Below, one piece after another: positions 33,913 to 47,300 of a stretch of DNA of 64,000 nt. A program made the translations under genes and the position numbers. How positions within the stretch are numbered: position 1 is the stretch's first letter; the number at the start of each line of letters is the position of its first letter. The DNA is taken from assembly GCA_020747065.1 (NCBI GenBank), contig JAGMVK010000008.1, positions 682,001 to 746,000 on the forward strand, read 5' to 3'. The notes under the pieces are model-generated. The model made no database searches. It saw only the letters and a program-made list of their open reading frames with translations, and was not told where the DNA came from. The DNA is from Cadophora sp. MPI-SDFR-AT-0126. Lineage: Eukaryota > Ascomycota > Leotiomycetes > Helotiales > Ploettnerulaceae.

Positions 33913-36378
33913 ATGGGTGATAACATGACGCCTGTGGCTCGGGTGCCTCGTATGGTGACTAGGCCACCAAACACTTATAGAGCGCCTACAGTTGGTACGT
34001 TTGTTGGACTTGTGAGTGAAGAAGGTCATGTAACTGACCTTTTCAGACGACGATGACACAGAAGATGACGAATCAGTCGGTAAGTGATCTCCAGATATCC
34101 TCCGTACCTTCCGACCCTACAGACCAAACGATGATAAATCTTGAAAATTAACATGTCCAGTACCGGATACAACTCCCCACACAAACACCCCTGTCTACCC
34201 CCGTCACCAATCCACCCCAAAATCCAAATTCCGCCACTCACGCATCTCCCCCACCCAACGACAAGCCTTCGACCCCCTCACAAACATGCCCAACATGTCC
34301 TCCCAAACCCGCATCCAGTTCCAAGCCAGTGACGTTCTCCGCCAACTAGAGCCTTTACCTTCAGGTCCTTTCGGGCCCGAGCATCAGCTGGTTATTGCGA
34401 GGAATATGGCGCTGATTCAGGGCGTGACTGCGGATTCGAGGGAGGAGAGGATGGAGGCGGAGAGGATGGGGAGGGAGATTGTGAGGGGTGTTGAGAGGGT
34501 GGTGAGGGTAAGGGAGCCGGGCGTCCTTGAGGTGAACAGTGAAGTTGAAACCGAGGATGATGGGATGTGGACCCCTAGTGGGAGTGGAGTTGGAAGTGGC
34601 AGTCCACCAGAAGCAAGTGGTAATAGACCAGGAAGCAGAAAGCGACGCCGCTCAGACGAGGATGACAGGAAAAATACCAAGAAAGCACGCCTCTACGCGA
34701 ACCCCTCCCTCCAAATCCAACCCCCCATCGACATCACCAAACTCGCCCCCCTCCCCCTCCGCATCACCTACCCTCCACATCCCACCACCGACCGTCCCGA
34801 CACCTGGTTCATCCACAACTTCCAACAACTCTACCGGCAAATCTCAGCCTTCTGCACCACCTATTACGGCCTGCACGACATCCCTCTCACGGACGAGCCC
34901 TGGGAGAAGTGCAAGGTGACGCCGGAGTTCTTGAAGTGGGCGGAGATGGTGGCGGAGCCGGAGCCGAGGATGGGATGCTGGGATGAGCTGTTGAGGGATA
35001 GGCGGTTGAGGAAGTGGTTTGTGATGGCGGTTTTGGTGAGGGTTTTGAGGGTTAAGGTGTTTGAGGAGTTGCTTTTTGGGGGGACGAGGGAGCAGGTGCT
35101 GTTGATGCATCAGGTTGATAGGGCGTTTTTGGGGAGGGAAGGTGTGTTTTCTTCCCCTTCATTGTGCAGGACTTGTTTGTTTACTTTCTCATCGCTTCGT
35201 CTATTCATTTCATGTCTTGAGCCCGATTGACATTAGTCGCGCGGCTGTTTGATATTAATCAGAATGAAGGATAGCGAGAAAGGGGTTGAGGATTTTGACT
35301 GACGACACAAATAGGCTTCCAACGTGACTCCCTCCGCGCCTCCCAAGCCCGCACAATCCTCGGCGCCTCCCCAGTAACCCAACTCTTCTACCCCTCCGTA
35401 GCAAAACTGACCGCCCAACTCTTCCTCCTCCTCGCCCCGCTAACCTCCTACCTCTACTCCCTCCCTCCTCCCCCTAACACGCCAGCACCCCAATTCACCG
35501 CCCTCTACCAATCCCTGCACAACCTCGTCTCGCAAGCTGGCTACATGGCGATCTGCGTCAAATTGACGCCGAGTATCATACAGATGTATGATGTGAGGCC
35601 GGGGGATACCTGGGAGCCGGATGATATGCATTGTTTGGATGAGGCGGAGGCGTTTGTGGGGAGTAAGGAGGTGGTGGTGGGGGATTATAGGCAGCTGAGG
35701 CATAATATCAAGGTGGCGAAGGAGGAGGCTGAGGTTTATATGAGGAGTTTAGCACCATCTCAACCTCCTGACAGTAAGAACGGACAGGATGGAGATGAGG
35801 AGGACGAGCAGCATGAAGTGGAAGAGCAGGACAAGGATGTGAGAGGATCGTGGAAGTACCGCCGCGCCAAAGCCCATTTCGACAAAATGGACGCCCTGTA
35901 CACCGACAAACTCTCCAATCCACCCTCACGCACCCACCGCGCCCTGATCAAACTCTCCGTCTGGCCGGTAATCCGCCGGTACACCCCCGGCTCAGCGGCA
36001 GACGATTCGCAGCCTACTAAACCGCTGCATGAGAAGGATGGGTTTCGGATTTTTTTGATTGCGAAGGCGGGTGTGGTGGCGTATTATGGGAGAGAGAATA
36101 CGGGGGGGAGGGGTGAGGAGGAGGGGTATGTGCGGTTGGGGGAGTGGATTGAGATTAAGGAGAGGCAGAGGGAGGAGAGGGATTGGAGGGGGGTGGTGGA
36201 GAGGGGGGCGAGGAATGCGGTTAGGGCGTCGAGTGTGGTTGTGGCGGTCGTGGCGACGGGGTTGGTAGGGAGGGTGGTGGATAGGGTGATGGGGGCTGGT
36301 GTTGCTGATGGGTTTGGGGGGTGGATGGAGGGTGCTGTGGAGGGGGTGATGAGGAATGTGGTGAGTATAATGGGTTAG
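33913..36378 (+). CDS. Conserved-looking hypothetical protein, 719 residues
   Basis: Four exons: 33913-33994, 34047-34079 (33 bp), 34161-35141, 35315-36378; all joins keep frame. I do not recognise the family. The first about 90 residues are disordered, with an acidic DDDDTEDDE patch encoded by the 33-bp exon. A basic KKRRR-type stretch around GSRKRRRSDEDDRKNTKKAR is a plausible nuclear signal. After this come helical segments rich in aromatic residues (TWFIHNFQQLYRQISAFC, CWDELLRDRRLRKWFVMAV) that look folded. Near residue 490-560 there is an acidic linker. A hydrophobic stretch close to the C-terminus (ASSVVVAVVATGLVGRVV) could be a membrane helix. Codon composition alternates four times between C-rich and G-rich blocks. 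Confidence 0.75.
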
Positions 36379-36880
36379 AAGACTGGGGATGAGATGATGG
36401 TGTGGCTTGGGGTAGTGTGGTTTGGTGGAGTGGATGTTGGCATTGTTTTTGTTGTGATATAAAAGGGGTATCTCGCTTGAGATAGCGCTGACTGTGAGTG
36501 GGCAGAAAATCTGCTTCATGGGAGGCGTTTGTGTGCAGGCATGAATATCGGTGTAGAGAGTTCGATTTTGTATGCTTTTTTTGTCTTTCTCTTGTTGTCC
36601 TTTGGTACTCGTAAGCAAATTGAATCGTCATTCAATAAACCTTCAGGCAAGGCCAAGAAGTAATGAGAATACCTCCCCAAACATCAAACGCCTGCCAGTT
36701 TCCCGTTTCCATGGTATTCCGAAAAAAAGGCGAACCGCCGTCCCATCCTGATACGCCATCCGTTTCTTCAGAGAATCAAGGGCAAGAACGAAAAGAGCTT
36801 CCTTTGCAATTGCACGAGAGTCCCGCTGGGCATGTTGGACTGACACCCGCTCAATGCAAACGCCGAAAACAGACAATTCT
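36379..36880. other. Intergenic between convergent genes
   Basis: 3' flanks of the 719-residue protein gene and white collar 2. No supported gene; the open frames here are antisense shadows. Confidence 0.55.
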
Positions 36881-38464
36881 CTAGGCCATCGGTCCGGGGG
36901 TGTTATTTGGTGGCGTGGGTGAGATTTGAGGTCCTTTCTTCTTTTCTTTCTTGGCCCAGCGCAGTCCGCATGCGTTGCAAAGAGTTTTAGGTCCGGTGGG
37001 TCCTTTTCGCCATTCAGGCGAATCGAGAGTTCCTGTGTAAAATGTGAGTACCGAAAACGTAAAAAAGGATACCGGGGAAACATACCACAGTCTGTACAGA
37101 CATATTCATCCGGCAGCTTGATCTTCTTCTTTTTGTCTGATCCTCTGCCGTCTTTGTCTACTGGTATCGCAATTCCGGCGTCTCCGCGAATTAGAGCTGG
37201 ACTTTGATCTCCAGTACTGATGCCTCGACTCCTCTCGCCGTCTTGGTACCGTAAACCAGTGAGCATTTCAATGGTTTCGATGTGCGTGGCTCCTTCGTAA
37301 CGAGCCATCTTGTCATTGATCGAATCGGGTCTGCTTCCGGCATTGGCGTCCGCCAGGTTCTGTGTTGTGAGGGCAGGGTTAATAGATGGTTTTGCTGGTG
37401 GCGGCATGGCTAACGCGTCTGGATTTATTGTGTGTATTGACGTGGTTACCGATCCCATGGTATCAGTCTCTTCAGATGGCTGATCCGATCTCCCTTCTTG
37501 CTTCTTGAGCCAGCTCTTGTGAGATTCATCGGCCTCGTCTGCCTCTTCCCGTTTCAAGTCCTCAATGCGCTTCCTTAACCGCTCGTTCTCAATCTTGTGC
37601 TCCAGAAATGAGTCCAATAGAGCTGCATTCTTGGTCGGATATGGCCGGGCCATCATAAAGAAGCCCCGACAGAACCCTGATGCATTGACCGGTCCTCCAT
37701 ATTGTGCAGCCTCGGAAGTAAGATGTGGATGGCCATGCGATTCGAAAATAGAATAGGTGTCGTCCTTTCTTCGGAATCGATAGAAGAATCGAAGAGGGTG
37801 CCCACTTGCAATGGACTCATTGAACTCCCGAACGAAAATCCCACTATCATCCGGATGTATGAAGTCGACAATAAATTTTCCCACCAGTTCATCCCGAGTA
37901 TAACCTGTCAGCTGCTCTCCACTTGGGGAGAGGTACACAATCCGACCATCCGGAGTCAAAATGTGTAAGAAGTCCTTCAATTCCTCTACTACCCTCTGTG
38001 ACCAGTTCCTCCTCTTTGTAAATTCCGTCAACGTGCTGCCACCAGTCAAGGTCGACTGCGCTCCAAACCCAGTAGGCAATGGTCCAGCACCTGCGCCGGT
38101 CATTGGATTGTCCATCGGACTGGTCATCAGGCCCCCCGTTTCTTCCCCATCGGTATGCTGTTGCTGGGCGCCAGAGTTTATTTGTTCATAGCCTTTCTGC
38201 CCAATTCCACCGTTGAGTCCATTGAGGTCGAGCTGGCCGGGCATGTTATCAAAATCATCAAGCACGTTGTCTTCTAGTATCCCACTCATAGATGTATCGT
38301 TTCCATTTAGAGGTGCCTGGGAGAGGGTAATATCAGTATGTCGCAGTGGCAAATAGAGAGGCATATCGTACCTGCGAGGCTGACAGACCCCTAGAAAGGC
38401 TGTCCATCGTCGCCAGGTTCGTATAATACATGGACGGATCCATGTTGAGGGTGTTTGGGTTCAT
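36881..38464 (-). CDS. wc-2: White collar 2 (PAS and GATA zinc-finger photoresponse regulator)
   Basis: Three exons: 38464-38372, 38316-37086, 37032-36881 (491 residues). WC-2 partners the blue-light receptor WC-1 in the white collar complex, driving light-responsive and circadian transcription. The short first exon reads [17 protein letters not shown]; exon 2 starts [16 protein letters not shown] domain spans about residues 140-260 ([56 protein letters not shown]); it lacks the flavin-binding NCRFLQ motif, as expected of WC-2 rather than WC-1. A coiled coil follows ([20 protein letters not shown]). The final intron splits the GATA finger, which when joined reads C-X2-C-X18-C-X2-C (CTDC ... 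CNAC). Head to head with RAD50. Confidence 0.95.
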
Positions 38465-39221
38465 GGCAGGACCATCCAAGAGTGACAGGCTCTATACCAA
38501 GGCCGCATTCGAGGGTGGGAAGGCCAAGATGCCTTATGCGGACCTGTATACTCTAAACATAACGAAGAGTGAAGTTGCGCCTGTGAGGTGGGTAAGTCGT
38601 TCAGGGATCTCAGATGGCCGACTCGCAGATTGGACGGCCCGGATGCGCTGGTGGGGTTTTGCGTTCTAGCGAAGGAACAAGCCTTTCGTGGGTGTAGACG
38701 AAGTGTAGGAGGGGGAGAGTGAATAGATGCGCAACGGCGGCGAGACATGCGACAAAATAATAATGGAATCAATATCGATCGTGAGAATGACAGGGCCGAG
38801 AAGAGTGAGTGTACTTGGCGACAACTAGATTGCCTATTTGAGCCCTTTGACTGTCTATTTACTCAAAGAGGTTATGATTTGGCCTATGCCACTAGAGGCT
38901 CGCCGCTAGAGACATCAACTTTAGTACAGCCACGTGATCTGGCAGCCTACCAGAACGCGCTGAACCCAAGCCGTCGCGTCCCACTCGATATCGACCTCCA
39001 AATGTCTACAAAACCAACGTCCTCCTCCACTTTTACCTCCCCAGAAATCTCGACACACCTCAAATTCTATGGTCTCGAGGAACATATCACGCCAGCAAGG
39101 ATAGGAAGCATCCATCATCATGTAAGTCAAGTCCTAACCATTCATGGCACACCCAAACTAACTGTCCCAGGTGTAAGTTCACCAAAGGGATCTAGTCTCA
39201 GTGATACTAACAAGGCTATAG
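38465..39221. promoter_or_regulatory. Divergent promoter, wc-2 / RAD50, with unresolved RAD50 5' end
   Basis: About 750 bp. An open frame continuing upstream from RAD50 (38747-39253) is in phase with it, interrupted by two intron-like stretches: GTAAGTCAAG at 39121 ending CCCAG, and GTGTAAGTTC at 39171 with TACTAAC and TATAG at 39221. The true RAD50 start codon must lie in this stretch. Confidence 0.5.
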
Positions 39222-42200
39222 CTTCCATCACTAAGCTTGATATCAGAGGGTAAGGTGGCCTATTAGGATATTTGTTGGACGTTAGCTGATTTTTCCGACG
39301 TAGAGTGCGCTCCTTTGATTCCGCAGACCACCAGACCATTCAGTTCCATGCCCCCCTCACACTCATCGTCGGTATTAATGGATCGGGCAAGACCGTACGT
39401 GGACCATGTCCTAAGCTCTAAGGACTCTGTGCTGACACGTGTAGTCCATCATTGAGTGCCTCAAGTATGCTACGACCGGCATCCTCCCGCCGAATACCAA
39501 GAATGGTGCTTTCATCCATGACCCAAAGGTCAGACCATTCCCCAGCATATCATGGCACATCTGCTAATTTAGCCTAGCTCAACGGAGTGAAGGAGGTGAT
39601 GGCACAGGTCAAGCTTGGTTTCCACAACGCATCCCAGGCAAAGCTCGTCGTTAATCGCAGTCTATCCCTCACAGTCACTAAAGCCTCCGTCAAGCAAAAA
39701 ACACTTGAGTGCAACCTCCTCATCAAGGCCAGAAATGGTGAACGAACATCGATATCTACAAAAGTCAGCGAATTAGACAAGATTGTGCCGCAGCATTTGG
39801 GAGTTTCTCCAGCCATTTTGGAGGCCGTCATATTCTGCCATCAAGATGAATCTCTCTGGCCTATGAGTGAACCCTCCAAACTCAAGGTCCGATTCGACGA
39901 AATTTTCGAGGCCCAGAAGTACACGAAGGCTATCGACAATATCAACAAGATCAGCAAGTTTCAAAGAATTGAGCTAGGCAAGCTCAAAATTCACGAAGCA
40001 AACTTCAAGGAACTTAAGGACAAGGCAGAGCGTGTGAAGCAGAAGTCTTATGATCTCCAGGCAGAGATCGACGCCCTCGAGGTCAAGCAACAGTCTCTCA
40101 AGGTGGAGATAGCTGCTGCTGAGAAGGTTTCTGCCGAGAAGCACCGTCTCAAGACGGAAGCCCACAGCATTGCGGGCAAGTTGGAGCAGAAGAAGAACCA
40201 TGCTGAATTTCTTGAAAGCTCTCTAGAGAGCTTGAGAACAAACTTGGTGGAGCTCAAGGAGTCTGATGAATGGCTCGAGGCTACCCTCAACCAATATGAG
40301 GAACGCATGGCCCAATATCGAGAACGGGCAAATGAGTACGCCGAGCAATACCAACAGCTTCTGGACGATTCCAAGAATTGTCGGGGTCAAATTTCTCAGA
40401 AGGAAATTGAGCAAGGACAGCATCAGGCTACCAAGCAGGCTTATGACGAAAATTTGGTCAAGCGAGTTGATCTCATCCATTCAACTGCTCAGGAGTATTC
40501 TCTCCGCGGATATGATGGTGACCTTGATGACAGTCAGATCAGCGAATTCGTACAGAGAGTCCACAAGCTTTCGCGCGACAAGGAGCGCGAGCTGGAGAGC
40601 GTAAAGAAGGCCACTGCTGATGAGTTACGGCAGACTCAAGCCAATCTTACGAAGCTCGACCAGCGCAAGGCTACTCTCAACCAGGAAAAGGTCAATGCTA
40701 GTCAGGCAATCACCGCAAATGACAAGAATATCCGCCGAAGACAGGCTGATATGACCAATATCGACATGGACGAAGGTGCCAAGGCCAAGCTTGACGCTGC
40801 TCTCAGCGATGCAGAGGAGCGTCTTGCCAAAGCTAACAGCGATTGGGATTCCGCTTCATGGGATCAGAATTTGAAGGCCGAGAAGGCAAACCTTAAGGAG
40901 TTGGAGCAGGAGGCAACTCGATTGGGCGAAGAGCTTTTCCAGATCAACAAGCTGGCTAAGGATCGTGCTGCACTTGAGTATGCGAAGAAAGAAGCAAAGA
41001 ATGCTCGCCAATCTCTCGAGACGATGCTGTCTACCCACCAAGAGCAGTTGAATGAACTCATTGGTAGTGACTGGACCCCAGATACGCTCCAGGAGGAATT
41101 TGAGGCGGTTCTTGAGCAACGCACTCATACGCTCAAGGATTTGAAGACGCAGCAGGATTCTGCAGTTCAACAGCTCTCGCAGACCCAGTTCGAGCTCAAG
41201 ACGGCACGAGCTACTGCTGCGAAGAAGAAGGCTGAGCTGGACAAGAACATGGCAAAAGTCCTAGCTTCCATCACTGACGACCAAGACAATGCAATCACAT
41301 CCCTTGAGCAATACAAGGAAGAGTATGAGTCATTGGAAGAGGACTATGCCAACCACAAAAACGGTATTGCCGGTACCAGTGCGCTCTTGAGCATGTATAC
41401 TCAGTTTCTCGACACTGTGAACTCGCATGACTGCTGCCAGCTTTGTGAAAGATCCTTTACGGACCAGAAGCAACGCCGCCACGCTGCTGCGAAGTTGGAG
41501 AAGTTGGTGGCTAAGCAAAATGAGGCCGACAAGAAGAAGGACCTGATGGAGGCTGAGGCACTCTTCAAGGCAGCTGATCGAGTCCGTCCTCTCTACGATA
41601 TCTGTATGAAGCTACGGGACATTGAGATTCCTTCACTTGAAAAGGACATCAAGCGACTTGAGGCTGAGAAGACATCCCGAGTTTCAACAGCCGAACGCCA
41701 GGACCGCCTGTTCAGCGATGAGGAGTCCGCCAAGAGAGACATTGAAGCCCAGAGCAAGACTGTCCATGATATCACAACATACAATAGTGACATTGCCAAG
41801 CATGAGAAGGAGATCACTAGACTGGCTTCCCAGGAAACCTTCTCTAGCACTATGTCTATTGAAGAGATTCGGGAGCAGTCTGATGCTTGCAACGACAAGA
41901 TCAGAGTTCTTAAGAGCAAGACAGACAAGATGGATGCCGACAAGGAGAGCGCAAGAGTCGAGATTCTCACCTTGGAGAAGCAAGTTGGGAATTTCTCACA
42001 GCAAGTCGCCAGTGCCAAGCATCTGTTGGAGAAGAAGCAGAGCATTGCCGCTGCAATCGAGGAACTTCGTGAGTCTAACAATCAACAGCGTAGCGTCATC
42101 AGCAAGGCGGACTCTGAGCTCGAGTCACTTGAGCCTCAATTTGCCAAGGCAAATGCGCAACACGAGGATGTTCAGCGACGTGGCAATGCCAAACAGAAGG

Positions 42201-43361
42201 AGGTTCAAGGCGACAAGGACAAGCTTGCCCAAACTGTCAATCGATTCAAGCTCATTGAAGATGCAATAAATGCATACATCGAGAATGATGGACCTGGAAA
42301 GATTGAGGCTTGTGGGCGTACTATCAAGCTTCTCAAAAAGGAATTGGACCGTTATGAAAAGGAAACTCAGCAAGTCACTAAGAAGTCCAACGACCTGAAG
42401 ACTCAACTTGCAGATGGTGACAACACCAAGAGAAGCATTCAGGACAACATTAGGTTCCGAAAATCGCTCAGAGATCTGGAGCTCGTGAACGAGGAAATTG
42501 CTGAATTGGAGACTCATAATGCAACCGAGGACTACCAGCGATATCTTCGTGAAGCTACTCTCGCCGACAAGCTTGTTGCCAAGTTGACTGCTGAGAGAGG
42601 CCCTATCATCGGATCCATGTACGCTAAGGACGAGGACCTTGGAAAGATCATGACTGAGTGGGAGATCGATTACAAAGATGCTGCCGCAAATTATCGCAAG
42701 GCTCATGTGGAAGTTGAGACCACGAAGGCTGCTATCGAGGATATGCAGAAGTGTTCCAAGGCATTGGACAACGCTATCTTGCAATTCCATAGCGTCAAGA
42801 TGGAGGAGATCAACAGCATTGCAGCCGACCTTTGGCAGAAGACATACCAAGGCACTGATGTCGACACCATTATGATCAAGTCCGAGAACGAGAATCCTTC
42901 AGCCACAGCCTCGACTAGACGAAATTTCAACTACCGTGTGGTCATGGTCAAGCAGGATGCTGAGATGGACATGCGTGGTCGATGCAGTGCTGGTCAAAAG
43001 GTGTTGGCCTGTATCATTATTCGTCTTGCCCTTGCCGAGTGCTTTGGAGCTAATTGTGGAGTAAGTCCCCTTCCTCTCTTTCGATTATTAACTACTAACA
43101 AATATCAAGGTCATTGCTCTCGACGAACCCACCACCAATCTTGATCAGGACAATATCAAGGCTTTGGCAGTGTCACTCCACAAGATCATCGAGAGTCGCA
43201 GACATCAACCAAACTTCCAGCTTATCATCATCACCCACGATGAAGAGTTCTTGAAGGAGATGAAGTGTTCCGATTTCACAGAGTCTTACTACCGTGTATC
43301 CAGAAATGCGGCTCAGAAGAGTCAGATTGAGAGACAGAGTCTGACAGATTTCATGGGATAG
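39222..43361 (+). CDS. RAD50: DNA repair ATPase RAD50 (first exon unresolved)
   Basis: Core of the Mre11-Rad50-Nbs1 complex for double-strand break sensing, end resection and telomere upkeep. Five coding exons are clear: 39222-39249, 39304-39394, 39445-39528, 39578-43060, 43110-43361, about 1313 codons, the usual Rad50 size. Seen: [15 protein letters not shown] at the start, Walker [22 protein letters not shown], the Q-loop region [15 protein letters not shown], long coiled coils, the zinc hook CCQLC near 41435, a second coiled coil, the ABC signature [21 protein letters not shown] and Walker [16 protein letters not shown] with the His switch IIITHDEEF. The initiating ATG is not visible next to the first block: the residue before SITK is split by a TACTAAC..TATAG acceptor, so a short upstream exon is required. 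A start at 39002 by read-through is possible but gives a non-family extension. Confidence 0.93.
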
Positions 43362-44347
43362 ATTTTCTGTTGCGAATTTAGGGGTTTACGGAAAAGGAGT
43401 CCTTGGCTAAGGATGGGGCGTTCATCTGCAGCGATTTGTTTTTTGCAGCGACTTGTCATTTCAAGCGACAAAAATCATCGTGCATGGGTATGCATGGGCA
43501 TGGCATAGCTACGGCGTTAGCTTATGGGTATTTTGATTTTTAGACTGGGGTAATCATTGTACATTGGCGATCTGGAGACTTCTTTAGAGTACTCTAATAT
43601 GATACCTGCCTGGATATCTCCTTCCTTGCGCTTGTGACTTGCTACGTAGAACACCTTTCCTGACCCGAGTACTCGATATTACCTTGAGATACGAGCTGCT
43701 TTTCTCATTCATTCTCTGATATGTGCTGTCAAGGAAGGGCATGCTGCTGCATACTCAAATGACCTCGCTTGCCGACCAAAAAGCGTGGCCACCACAACAA
43801 CTCGACAAAACAAACACGAAAAAAAAAGAGGAAACAAGCCCTCAGAACTCAATTACCAAACACCGAACAATGCACAGAAAGACAAGACAAGAAAAATTCA
43901 AATATGAAAAACTCAGAATGGATCGGAGCCTCGGCCCCAACCTCTATAGAACCAGGCGAACTGATTTTGTTTGAAGTTGGGTGGCCATCGACGGGACTGC
44001 ACCCTGCACTCTCTCTCTCAACTAAGTAATTTATGCGTCAGAAGGTGCATGCACTTAATCTCTTGACGGTTAAGCGTTAAGCTACAGTGGTATGTCGAGC
44101 ATGTGTTGGTGTTGATTAGTTGGTTATTTGAATGGCATTGTTTGGTTGGTACTTTGTGAGTGGCGGACTTCAGGGGCAGAATGTGAGTTGATGTTGTGAT
44201 TGTGGTTACCTGTAACAATGTTGTGTTGAGGTGAGCACATCCGTGGTGACATGGAGGGTTCAGTATTCTTGATCCGATTTGAAGGGTAATGCCCATATCA
44301 TTATGAAGGATTTAATCGCAGTTGAATGCATCCTAGTTATCGAACTT
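43362..44347. other. Intergenic, 1 kb
   Basis: 3' ends of RAD50 and of the convergent caspase-TPR gene. No supported gene. Confidence 0.55.
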
Positions 44348-47300
44348 CTATTCTCCTGCTTCATTATCTTCAATCACCTCCGATTCCGCAGGTTCATCAG
44401 AGGAAGATTTCTTCCTACTCCCCAAGAAAGACACTAGGTTCCTCAAACTGGCCATCGTGTCCGGGTGATTCTTTCCCAGAACCCTCTCCTGAACAGCAAC
44501 GTTTTCGCGATACAGAAGCTCTGCCTCCTCTGACTTGTCTTGTAATTGCAGGACTACCGCAAGATTGTTGGCAACGACCAGGGTCTGTGGATGTTCTTTC
44601 CCCGCAGTCTTCTGTCGGATCTCTAGCGCTTTGCGATAGATGTGCTCTGCTTCGCTGAATTTCCCTCGGGCCTGACAGACGGCTGCGACATTGTTCATGC
44701 TTGCGAGGGTATCCGGGTGATGCTCGCCCTGTATTGTTTGCTTCGACATCTCAATGCTGCGATATGCGATTTCTGCCTCAGCAAGTTGTCCTTGAGTTCT
44801 CAGCAGAAAAGCATAGTTGTTGTAGTAGGCGAGCGTGCCAGGGTGATGCACTCCCAAGATCTGGCCGCTGAGGGCCCATATCTGTTCATAGATCGGCAAG
44901 GCTTCAACGAATTTCCGTTGTCGTCTAAGGATAGATCCGACAAGAGCTTTGAACAAGAGTACTTCTGGATCCCCATCGCCGATGCTGGATTGGAAGCGTG
45001 CCATGGCTTCTTTTGCGATAGGTTCAGCCTCTGCGAGTTTACCTTGGTCAAAAAGCAGATTTGCAAGCTGACGCATACTTCGAAGTGTTTCACAGTGGTT
45101 TCTGGCCAGAACTTGGGACTTGCCCTCAAGTGCTTTTCTGCAATAGTGTTCTGCTCTTTCATATTGCCCATCGCGTCGTAGATAAAAGGAAAGATTGCTC
45201 ATTGCCAGTAGCCCTTCCTCGTGGCGCTCCCCGTACCTGTCGATGATTGCAGAAAGCTCGATCTGACAGAGTTCCGCTGCGCGCTTATGGGATCCCTGAG
45301 CGTCTAGATGCCAGACAATCTGCTGAGATGCACCAAAAAGTGATTTAGATATCACAAAAGATTCTGGTGCCATTACGAGGTCGTCAAGGAGAAGGGAATC
45401 GATGCATTGCTGAATATGTTTCTTGTCTCTGGTACTAATTTCGACGTCTTGCGATCGTAGATCCAGAAGATACGCTCCCAGGACAATGGCCCCTTCGATT
45501 CTATATTCGCGCTTGAGTTTGTTTGGTGCATTTGAGTATGCCCACGAAAGCACTTCGGAACTTGTCTGGATCACAACGGCGTCTTTATCAGTCTGGCAAT
45601 CAACGAGTACCGATAAGTCTCGTAGTCTTATGAGGATATCTCGAAAGGCATCGGGATCCCACGATCTATCGTCTTTTCGACAAGATGCCATCCAGTCCTT
45701 CTTTTGAGCGGCATATGCATGGAAAAGCTTGTCTGAAAATTCTGATATTTTGTTTGATGAAAATGCGCCGAATAATCTCACGAGATGAAGAATCTCATCG
45801 GCATTGTTGGGGAAGAGGCGGTGAAAGAATTGCTCCGGTGTTAGTAATTGGTATTTCCTGTCCAGATTATCACCATTATCCTTCATGGGCTTCTTTGGCT
45901 CCTCTTCAGCAATTGAAGGAAGCGGTACTCCTGTGATAGTAATAGCTTGAGACATTGCTCTGTAATGCACCTGTGCAAAAGCTTCACTATGCTTTCGAAG
46001 CTTGATTTCAACCGGATCTTCTGCAACAATCGCATCTTTGGGTACTTCTTCGTGCTCGATCACCGGTATTGGTTTTCCTCGAGCCGGATCTGTGAGGCGG
46101 TTCCTAGACGTGACATATGCTACTGGCTGGCATGCGGGGTTATCCGGTAGCATATTGTAAACCGCGACTGGAATTGACAACATGACTACTGTCGAGTAAC
46201 TGCTGTACACCCCTTCGACCTTGACATGTTTAGCCAGTCCGGGAAATCCACAAATCCACCGACGGCACGCCTCTGCATTTGGAAGCGCTTGATCCTCATC
46301 AAGTGCAATGGAAACGAGCATGTGCGGTACTTTCAAGTCGAAAGTCACGTCTGAAGACCTACTCTCACTCGGTCGAAGTTCCAATCCTGTGTTCAATTGC
46401 CCATCACTGGGCATCAATGACTCCTCCAATTCTTCACACCCAAGGCTCATTAGATCAAAATAACTGGATGGTGTCAAGCAATCCCGTGGCAAGATCGGTT
46501 CGGCTGTTCTCGAAGTCGCCCCACTAGGTGATGTCTCAACGATATCAATAAGTGTTCGTTTACAAAGCCTGATACCGTCAACGCGAGGATCTCTAGAGCC
46601 ATTGATGTATACAGGAGTACTGCGCCATTCTCTTTTCTGCCCGTTTGAGCATCGTTCTTTCCGCCTCTGCATCAGAACTCTCAGAACCTCGCAATGTAGC
46701 ATCGTGACTGAGAAAGAAGGGACATCTTTCCAGTCTAAAAGCACCTCAATCAGGGAGGTTGTGAAAGAGTGCTCCCCAGGTGGTGGTGCAATCCCTTCAA
46801 ATCCACAAGCAGCAAGAGTTTCCATTGCAGAATTGGATGGTGCAGGTGCAGAACTCGCCGCAGCGCAGCAGTCGAGGAGAACCAAGACATCGGATTTTGC
46901 TCGTTCGAATAAGCCCTGAATATGAGACCACTCCACGGTCGGACAGCCCGGATGCTGGGAACTAGCTTGACGTTAGTGATGCTGTTTTGCTTGAAAACAT
47001 AAAATACGCGAATGTTTGGAATTTGTTAGCGCAAATGGGAGATGGGCAAATGCTAGGGGAGCGGCTGATGAAAACAACGAGATTTTGCTTACTACGCCCA
47101 AGTCGACTGGCGGTATCGATTGATAAGACCGTGGCCCGCATAGTACAAGATGAATAAGTTGTCTGACGTATCAAAATCTCGAATAAATTTCAGGGCATTG
47201 GCCATAACATCGTACTGCGAGCTCTCGTTCGATGGAATGATCCATGTCGTAGCGTCAAAACCATACTCCTCATGGAAGACTCTACGAAGCGCATCTAATT

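Noticed and set aside
38747..39253. 168-codon frame ending in the RAD50 start as an independent gene
   Set aside because: Its end is the first RAD50 exon ([10 protein letters not shown]) and its body contains intron-like signals, so it is at most the RAD50 5' end.
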